Shown: positions 7,204 through 12,595 of the stretch, in pieces
How positions within the stretch are numbered: position 1 is the stretch's first letter
Layout of the letters: the number at the start of each line of letters is the position of its first letter
Assembly (NCBI GenBank): GCA_036556965.1
Contig: DATBIO010000223.1
Location: 1 to 14,320, forward strand
Source: DATBIO01 sp036556965
Lineage (GTDB): Bacteria; Acidobacteriota; Vicinamibacteria; Fen-336
Length of the DNA: 14,320 bases
Reading direction: 5' to 3'
Made by a program: the position numbers and the translations under genes
The notes under the pieces: model-generated
Database searches by the model: none
What the model saw: only the letters and a program-made list of their open reading frames with translations
What the model was told of the DNA's origin: nothing

Positions 7204-7236
7204 GCCACGCGACGATGGACGCCGGGAACGCACGCT

Positions 7237-7243
7237 AAAGGAG
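7237..7243 (+). promoter_or_regulatory. Ribosome-binding site that fixes the TTG start of etfB
   Basis: AAAGGAG at 7237-7243 stands 7 nt before TTG 7251. The TTG-initiated protein begins MKIAVCVKQVPDTEA, the standard N-terminus of EtfB, so motif and protein agree. Confidence 0.8.
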
Positions 7244-7250
7244 CCAGAGG

Positions 7251-8027
7251 TTGAAGATCGCCGTTTGCGTGAAGCAGGTGCCGGACACGGAGGCGCGGGT
7301 GCGCATCGCCGCCGACGGCAAGGGCATCGCCGAGACCGACATCAACTGGATCATCTCGCCCTACGACGAGTTCGCGGTGGAGGAGGCGCTCCGCATCAAG
7401 GAGAAGAAGGGCGGGGAGGTGGTGCTGGTCTCCCTGGGTCCGGACCGCGTGCAGTCCGCCCTGCGCAGCGGCCTGGCCATGGGCGCCGACTCCGCCGTGC
7501 ACCTCAAGGACGCCCTCTTCGAGGGCCTGGACACCCTGGGCACCGCGCGCGCCCTGGCCGCCGCCGTCAAGGGCCTGGGCGCCGACCTCGTGCTCCTCGG
7601 GCAGCAGGGGGTGGGCGGCGACAACAGCCAGGTGCCGGGCCTCCTCGCCGAGTTGCTCGACCTTCCCCAGGTGACCATGGCCGTGAAGCTCGAGGTGGAG
7701 GAGGGCAAGGCCACCGTCGAGCGCGAGATCGAGGGCGCGCACGAGCGCTGGGAGACGAGCCTGCCCGCGGTGGTCTCCGCCCAGAAGGGGCTCAACGAGC
7801 CGCGCTACGCCAGCCTCAAGGGGATCATGGCCGCCAAGAAGAAGACCATCGAGGTCAAGGACGCCGCCGCCCTGGGGCTCTCCGCGGAGGCGCTCCGTTC
7901 CCGGACCACGGTGGCCGCGCTCGAGATGCCGCCGGCCCGCCAGGCGGTGCGCATGGTCGAGGGAGACCCGGACACGCAGGCCCGGGAGCTGATCCGCCTG
8001 CTGCACGAAGAAGCCAAGGTGATCTGA
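7251..8027 (+). CDS. etfB: Electron transfer flavoprotein beta subunit
   Basis: EtfB pairs with EtfA to accept electrons from acyl-CoA and similar dehydrogenases and pass them on, usually to ETF-quinone oxidoreductase. It has 258 residues. MKIAVCVKQVPDTEARVRI is the family N-terminus. SPYDEFAVEEALRIKE is at 36-51, GLAMGAD at 74-80 and LGQQGVGGDNSQVPG at 116-130 (nucleotide-binding loop). NEPRYASLKGIMAAKKK (182-198) is the dehydrogenase-recognition loop, with L189 at the position of the anchoring leucine. That loop resembles conventional ETFs more than electron-bifurcating ones, although the 116-130 loop is less typical, so the subgroup is not certain. Translation starts at TTG. It lies 47 nt after fabF, with no promoter that I can see. 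Confidence 0.95.
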   Translation: MKIAVCVKQVPDTEARVRIAADGKGIAETDINWIISPYDEFAVEEALRIKEKKGGEVVLVSLGPDRVQSALRSGLAMGADSAVHLKDALFEGLDTLGTARALAAAVKGLGADLVLLGQQGVGGDNSQVPGLLAELLDLPQVTMAVKLEVEEGKATVEREIEGAHERWETSLPAVVSAQKGLNEPRYASLKGIMAAKKKTIEVKDAAALGLSAEALRSRTTVAALEMPPARQAVRMVEGDPDTQARELIRLLHEEAKVI

Positions 8028-9008
8028 GTGGCATCCATCGTCACGTTCGCGGAGCAGCGCGAGGGCCGGCTGCGCCGGCCCTCGCTGGAAGCGGTGTCCG
8101 AGGCCCGCCGCCTGGCCGACCAGTCCGGGGCCAGGGTGGAGGCGGTGCTGGTGGGCAGCGGGGTGCAGGGCCTGGCCCCGGAGCTCGGGGGCTACGGCGC
8201 CGACGTGGTCCACGTCTTCGACCAGCCTGAGCTGGGCGCCTACGCCACCGAGCCCTTCGCGCGCGCCCTCGCGCAGGTCGTGCAGGAGACCGCGGCCTTC
8301 GCCGTGCTCGTGCCCTTCACGGCCATGGGCAAGGACTTCGCCCCCCGCGCCGCCGCGCGCCTGGGCGCGGGGCTCGTATCCGACGTCGTGGGCCTGAACC
8401 TGAAGGACGGCCGGCTGGAGGCGCGGCGGCCCATGTACGCGGGCAAGGCCTACGCCACCGTGCGCTGGGAGGGCGAGCCGCAGATGGCCACCCTGCGCCC
8501 GAACGTCTTCGCCCTGGGCACGCCGGACCCCGGGCGCCCGGCCGAGGTCAAGCCGCGCACGGTGGACGCCTCCGCGCGCGCGCGCGTGGTAGCCACGGAG
8601 GCCGCCGCCTCCGGCAAGGTGGAGCTGACGGAGGCACAGATCATCGTCTCCGGAGGCCGCGGGCTGAAGGGGCCCGAGAACTTCCACCTCGTGGAGAGCC
8701 TGGCCGGCGCCTTCGGGGCGGCGGTGGGCGCGTCGCGCGCGGTGGTGGACGCGGGCTGGGTGGACCACCAGTACCAGGTCGGGCAGACGGGCAAGACGGT
8801 GTCGCCGACGCTCTACGTGGCCGCGGGGATCAGCGGGGCCATCCAGCACCTGGCCGGCATGTCGTCGTCCAAGGTGATCGTGGCCATCAACAAGGACCCC
8901 GACGCCCCCATCTTCAAGGTGGCGAACTACGGCCTGGTGGGCGACCTCTTCGAGATCCTGCCCCGGCTGACGGAAGCGGCCAAGGCCTACTTCGGCGCCA
9001 AGGGCTGA
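8028..9008 (+). CDS. etfA: Electron transfer flavoprotein alpha subunit
   Basis: EtfA holds the electron-transferring FAD of the ETF heterodimer. It has 326 residues. The N-terminal domain carries EGRLRRPSLEAVSEARRLA. The C-terminal FAD domain carries SGGRGLKGPENF, SRAVVDAGW, QVGQTGKTVSP (250-260), GISGAIQHLAGM (267-278), VAINKDPDAPIF and YGLVGDLFEILP, an essentially complete match to the family. The GTG start at 8028 follows the etfB TGA with no gap, so the two are surely coupled. A perfect 12-bp inverted repeat lies in codons 11-20. The last 22 nt overlap the 3' end of the convergent membrane-protein gene, and a hairpin follows the stop. Cofactor motifs look intact. Confidence 0.96.
   Translation: MASIVTFAEQREGRLRRPSLEAVSEARRLADQSGARVEAVLVGSGVQGLAPELGGYGADVVHVFDQPELGAYATEPFARALAQVVQETAAFAVLVPFTAMGKDFAPRAAARLGAGLVSDVVGLNLKDGRLEARRPMYAGKAYATVRWEGEPQMATLRPNVFALGTPDPGRPAEVKPRTVDASARARVVATEAAASGKVELTEAQIIVSGGRGLKGPENFHLVESLAGAFGAAVGASRAVVDAGWVDHQYQVGQTGKTVSPTLYVAAGISGAIQHLAGMSSSKVIVAINKDPDAPIFKVANYGLVGDLFEILPRLTEAAKAYFGAKG
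8059..8085 (+). repeat. Perfect 12-bp inverted repeat inside the start of etfA
   Basis: GCGAGGGCCGGC (8059-8070) and GCCGGCCCTCGC (8074-8085) are exact reverse complements around a TGC loop. The stem has 11 G-C pairs and one A-T pair. It begins 31 nt after the etfA GTG. In RNA it would form a very stable hairpin just downstream of the initiating ribosome. It also encodes the ordinary family segment around REGRLRRPSL, so it may be a by-product of codon choice. Confidence 0.6.
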
Positions 9009-10708
9009 CCCTCCCCCGCGGGCGGGGGCGGCGCGTCGGCCGGGCGCGCGCGCACGCGCAGCACCTGCACGTTGGGAAAGCGCAGGGCCTCCTCGAACTC
9101 CACGGCCAGTCCGCGCCGGCGCCGCAGGTAGCCCGCGATCTCGGGGAGGACGGCGGGGTGCGCCACGAGCAGGGCGTCCTCGCGGCGCGCCAGCAGGTCC
9201 AGCGCGTCCAGCGCGCCCTCCCGGGCCAGGAGCTCGCGGGCCAGGGGCGTCCGCTGGGGCCAGCCGATGACGAGCACGCGCAGGCGGCCCAGCGCCCCCA
9301 TGCTCTCCAGCGGAGAAAGGGCCTCGAAGGGGAGCGCGCCCGCCCAGGCCACCACGGACCCGCGGGGCGGTGAGCCCAGCGCGCCCAGGAGGGCGCCCAG
9401 CGCGGTGCGCACCTCGCGGCGCACGGCGGCCGCGCGCCGGTGCTCGCCCACGCCGAGCCACGCCGCGAAGAGGGCGAGGGCGGCGGCCAGGGCGAGGCGT
9501 CCCCGGCTCCGCGACGCGGGGGGCCCGCCCCCCAGGGCCAGGGCCAGCGCGGCGGGCGCGCTGGTGACGGCCAGGCACACGGCAGGGGGAGCGCGCAGCA
9601 GCCAGAGGAGCGCGGCCAGGAGCACCGCCGCGGGCAGGGCGGCGGCGAGCACGAAGACGGAGCGGGGGCGCGCGGCCACGAGCAGGGCCGCCGCGGCCAG
9701 GAAGGCGGCGAGGCTTCGGCGGTCGAGCAGGGCCTCGCGCAGGCGCCGCGCGGCGTGCTCCTGGGGCGCGAACGGCCCCTGCATGTCGAGCAGCGCGGCC
9801 AGCCGCTCGAGGGTGGCCCGGCTGTAGACGGCGGGGTCCCCGTGGAACCACCACAGGGTCAGGAACCGGTAGTCGGCCGCCCGCCACCCCACCTGGCGCA
9901 GGGCATCCGCCGCCCGCTCCGGGGAGGGGGTCGCGTAGTCGGTGAACCGCTTGCGCACGGTGTTGAATTGGCGGAACTCGCCCCAGGCCGTGCCGGGGGC
10001 ATAGGCGGAGGCGTCCAGCGCGCGCAGGCCGCCCGACAGCACGACCAGCGCCGCCCCGAAGGCGAAGACGGCGCGGGTCCGTCCCGCGCGTGCCGCGCAC
10101 AGCCAGGCCGCGGGGCCGAACAGGCCCAGGGCCAGGAACGGCGCCTCCAGCCGGATCATGAGGCCCAGCAGCGCGAGGGCCGCTCCCGCGGCGAGGGCGG
10201 CGGCGCGCGAGGACGCGGAGGGGCGATGCAGCCCCCGCGCGGCCACCAGCAGGCCCGCCCCCGCCGCCAGCACGGCCACGCCGGTGAAGCTGAAGTACGC
10301 GAGCTGGGCCAGGCCGACGGAGGCGAAGTAGGCGGCGAAGGCGAGAGCCACGCGGCGCCCCGGGGCGGCGGCCAGCGCGGCCCAGGCCAGGGCCACGTGG
10401 GCGGCGAAGAGCACGGCGAGCAGGTAGAGCCCGTACCAGGGGGCTCCCGGCCACGCGGCGTAGAGCCCGGCCAGGGCGTGCCCGATGACGATGTGCGAGA
10501 AGACGACGTGGGCCTCGGGGGCCACCGCGATGCCGCGTCCGGAGGCGATCATGGCCATGACCGCGTCGTCGTTGGGCCCCCAGGAAGGGCGCAGCACGGG
10601 CAGGGCAAGGAGCCAGGCGGCGGCCACCACGGCGCAGGCCGTGGCCAGCGGGCGCCGGCCCGGGCCGCGCGTGCTCGGCGGCGCGGGCTCGGGCATCGAC
10701 GTGATCAT
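8987..10708 (-). CDS. Uncharacterised multi-pass membrane protein, paralogue 1 (GPNDD motif)
   Basis: I do not recognise a named family. The 573-residue protein has a short basic N-terminus, a first membrane segment at about 20-40, then GPNDD (44-48), FSHIVIG (70-76) and WPGAPWYGLYLL (86-97). Several hydrophobic segments follow to about 230. A soluble loop holds FNTVRKRFTDY (248-258), VGWRAADYRFL (273-283) and WWFHGDPAVYS (286-296). More membrane segments lie at about 333-420, and a soluble C-terminal domain holds LPFEALSPLES (459-469) and GWPQRTPLA (482-490). A Pro/Ala tail ends at TAG 8989-8987. ATG 10708 is chosen because it aligns TM1 with the upstream paralogue; the frame stays open further upstream, ATG 10696 is possible, and no clear ribosome-binding site is seen. 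An acidic pair after TM1 is typical of GT-C glycosyltransferases, so envelope sugar or lipid transfer is a guess. Confidence 0.75.
   Translation of the reverse strand: MITSMPEPAPPSTRGPGRRPLATACAVVAAAWLLALPVLRPSWGPNDDAVMAMIASGRGIAVAPEAHVVFSHIVIGHALAGLYAAWPGAPWYGLYLLAVLFAAHVALAWAALAAAPGRRVALAFAAYFASVGLAQLAYFSFTGVAVLAAGAGLLVAARGLHRPSASSRAAALAAGAALALLGLMIRLEAPFLALGLFGPAAWLCAARAGRTRAVFAFGAALVVLSGGLRALDASAYAPGTAWGEFRQFNTVRKRFTDYATPSPERAADALRQVGWRAADYRFLTLWWFHGDPAVYSRATLERLAALLDMQGPFAPQEHAARRLREALLDRRSLAAFLAAAALLVAARPRSVFVLAAALPAAVLLAALLWLLRAPPAVCLAVTSAPAALALALGGGPPASRSRGRLALAAALALFAAWLGVGEHRRAAAVRREVRTALGALLGALGSPPRGSVVAWAGALPFEALSPLESMGALGRLRVLVIGWPQRTPLARELLAREGALDALDLLARREDALLVAHPAVLPEIAGYLRRRRGLAVEFEEALRFPNVQVLRVRARPADAPPPPAGEGQPLAPK
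9013..9028 (+). terminator. GC-rich hairpin between etfA and the convergent gene
   Basis: CCCCCGC (9013-9019) pairs perfectly with GCGGGGG (9022-9028) around GG; a realistic fold opens the top pairs into a larger loop. It begins 5 nt after the etfA stop. No T-run follows on either strand, so it would be an atypical terminator. It also codes for the proline-rich tail of the minus-strand membrane protein, where prolines alone could explain the C-run. Confidence 0.35.
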
Positions 10709-10748
10709 AACGGTGCGCGCGGGCGGGCGCGCGGCGGGCGGGAGCCGC

Positions 10749-12527
10749 CTAGGGCGCGTCCCGCAGGTGGTCCCGGCGAACGGGGGACTCGAGGGCGACC
10801 ACCACGGCCCGGGAGGGCGGGGCAGGGGCACCGCGCAGCGGCTCCGCGGCGGCGCGGTAGGCGCCCCACTCCCCGGCGGCGAAGGCCTGGTGCCAGCGCA
10901 AGCGGACCCTCCGGCGCCGCTGCATGTACTCGTTGATCCGCGAGAGCACGCTGCGGGGAGCCAGGAGCACCACGGGTCCGCCCGAGGCCAGGGCGTCCAG
11001 CGCGTCCCCGTAGCCGTATGCGGACAGCATGCGCTGGGCGAGGGGCGTGCGCTGTGACCATCCCACGCTGAGGATCCGCATGGGGGCCAGGGCCTGCGGG
11101 CTTTCCAGGGGAGAGAGGGCCTCGAAGGGGAAGGCGGTGCCCCAGGCCACGAACAGCGACTCCGGCGTGGGCCGCAGCTCCTCGAGGGCCCGCGCGACTT
11201 CAGCGCGGGCGGCGCGCCGCGCCTCGGCGGCCCTCGCGTGCGCAACCGCGCCCTGGCTGGCGGCGGCCGCGCCGAGGACCGTGACGAGGAGCACGCGCGG
11301 GCGGCCCAGGGCCCCGCCGCGGGGGGCGCCCGCCACCACCAGGGCGACGGCCGAGGGTGTGCAGGCCACGGCCAGGACCACCGGCGCGGGCGCCCGCACC
11401 AGCCAGGCCAGGACGGCGAGGATCCCCAGGGCGGTGAGCGCGGACAGCGCCACCGCCAGCCTTGCGCGCCCGCGCGGGCAGGCAAGGACCAGGGCCGCGG
11501 TGAGAAGGACGAGGGCCACCACGCGCCGGTCGCGCGCCCAGGTCCACAGGATGTCCTCCGCCCGCAGCCAGCGCTCGGCCAGCGAGGGGAGGCCGACGCC
11601 GGCCGCCACGTGCTCGAGGTTGGCCAGGCTGTACACCTCGGGGTCGCCGTGGAACCACCAGGTCGAGAGGAACCGCTGGTCGGCGGGCTGCCAACCCACC
11701 TGGGCCAGGACGGCGGCCGCCCCCGGGCTGTCCGGCGGCCTCAAGGGATAGTCGGTGAAGAGGACGCGCACCGCGTTGAAACGCGTGAAGAGGGACCATT
11801 CCGGGTCGCGGGCGTAGGTCCAGGCATCCAGCAACCGCAGCCCGCCCGCGGCGAGCGCGGCCGCCCCCGCCCAGGCCAGGGCCTCCCGCGACCGGGGCAT
11901 CCCCGCGGCCAGCACGGCCGCCGCGGGAGCGGTCAGGAGCAGGGCGAGGAACAGCGCCTCGAAGCGGACCAGGGAGGCGCAGACGGCGAGGGCGCTCGCG
12001 GCCAGGAAGACGGCGCGCGTGCGCGGCGTGGGCGGCAGGCGGGCGGCGACGGCGCCCAGGAGGACGCCCGCCGCCGCCATGAGCGTGGCCACCACGGTGA
12101 AGGTGAAGTAGGAGAGCAGGACCAGCCCCGCGCCGAGGAAGTGCACGACGACCAGGGCACCCACCCGGGGGCGCGAGGAGGCGAGGAGCGCCGCGTAGGC
12201 GAGGGCGACCTGGGCCAGGACGAGGCCCGCGATCAGGTAGAGGCCATACCAGGGCACGCCCGGCCAGGTCCGGTGCAGTGAGGCCAGCAGGCGGCCCACC
12301 ACGATGTGGGAGAAGAACAGGTGGGGATCCGCCTCCAGGGTGAGCACGCGGCCGGACACGATGAGCGAGAGCACGGGGTCGTCGTTGGGCCCGTAGGTGG
12401 GGGCGAGGGCGGGCGCGGCCAGCAACCAGGCCGCGGCCACCGCGCCCGCGGCGAAGAGGGCCGGTCGGGTGCGGGGAAGGCCCTCCGCGCCGGGCGGCGA
12501 CAGGCGGATCGGCGCGCCGGCGAACAT
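10749..12527 (-). CDS. Uncharacterised multi-pass membrane protein, paralogue 2 (GPNDD motif)
   Basis: This 592-residue protein is the first gene of a two-gene minus-strand unit and a clear paralogue of the gene 40 nt downstream. It has TM1 at about 23-43, then GPNDD (46-50), FSHIVVG (72-78) and WPGVPWYGLYL (88-98). A hydrophobic block runs to about 232. The middle loop has FNAVRVLFTDY (250-260), VGWQPADQRFL (277-287) and WWFHGDPEVYS (290-300). Further membrane segments lie at about 334-425. The soluble C-terminal domain has WGTAFPFEALSPLES (462-476) and GWSQRTPLA (489-497), followed by an arginine-rich stretch QRRRRVRLR (536-544). ATG 12527 lies close to the N-terminus of TM1; no Shine-Dalgarno is evident. 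Topology was read by eye. The DD pair may be catalytic, as in GT-C enzymes, but no substrate can be named. Confidence 0.78.
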   Translation of the reverse strand: MFAGAPIRLSPPGAEGLPRTRPALFAAGAVAAAWLLAAPALAPTYGPNDDPVLSLIVSGRVLTLEADPHLFFSHIVVGRLLASLHRTWPGVPWYGLYLIAGLVLAQVALAYAALLASSRPRVGALVVVHFLGAGLVLLSYFTFTVVATLMAAAGVLLGAVAARLPPTPRTRAVFLAASALAVCASLVRFEALFLALLLTAPAAAVLAAGMPRSREALAWAGAAALAAGGLRLLDAWTYARDPEWSLFTRFNAVRVLFTDYPLRPPDSPGAAAVLAQVGWQPADQRFLSTWWFHGDPEVYSLANLEHVAAGVGLPSLAERWLRAEDILWTWARDRRVVALVLLTAALVLACPRGRARLAVALSALTALGILAVLAWLVRAPAPVVLAVACTPSAVALVVAGAPRGGALGRPRVLLVTVLGAAAASQGAVAHARAAEARRAARAEVARALEELRPTPESLFVAWGTAFPFEALSPLESPQALAPMRILSVGWSQRTPLAQRMLSAYGYGDALDALASGGPVVLLAPRSVLSRINEYMQRRRRVRLRWHQAFAAGEWGAYRAAAEPLRGAPAPPSRAVVVALESPVRRDHLRDAP

Positions 12528-12595
12528 CGCGGGTGGATCGTATCCCGGACGCCCGCCGGCCGTGTGCTAGCATCGCCTCTTTCGCCACCAAGCCC
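12528..12595. promoter_or_regulatory. Divergent intergenic region with a TGCTAGCA palindrome
   Basis: The 68-nt gap separates leuS (plus) from the membrane-protein pair (minus), so it should hold start signals in both directions. The perfect 8-bp palindrome TGCTAGCA lies at 12565-12572. Read on the plus strand it gives TGC-TAGCAT, an extended -10-like element about 23 nt before the leuS ATG. Read on the minus strand it gives TGC-TAGCAC, with a TTGGTG 16 bp upstream. No good plus-strand -35 box is seen. Confidence 0.35.

Noticed and set aside
5893..7233. 446-codon minus-strand open frame opposite fabF
   Set aside because: It is the antisense shadow of a complete FabF with intact Cys-His-His residues, and its translation has no domain signature.
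7131..10454. 1107-codon minus-strand open frame spanning etfBA and part of the membrane gene
   Set aside because: It runs antisense through etfB and etfA and then in the wrong frame through the membrane-protein gene. It has Arg/Pro/Gly-rich composition and no motif.
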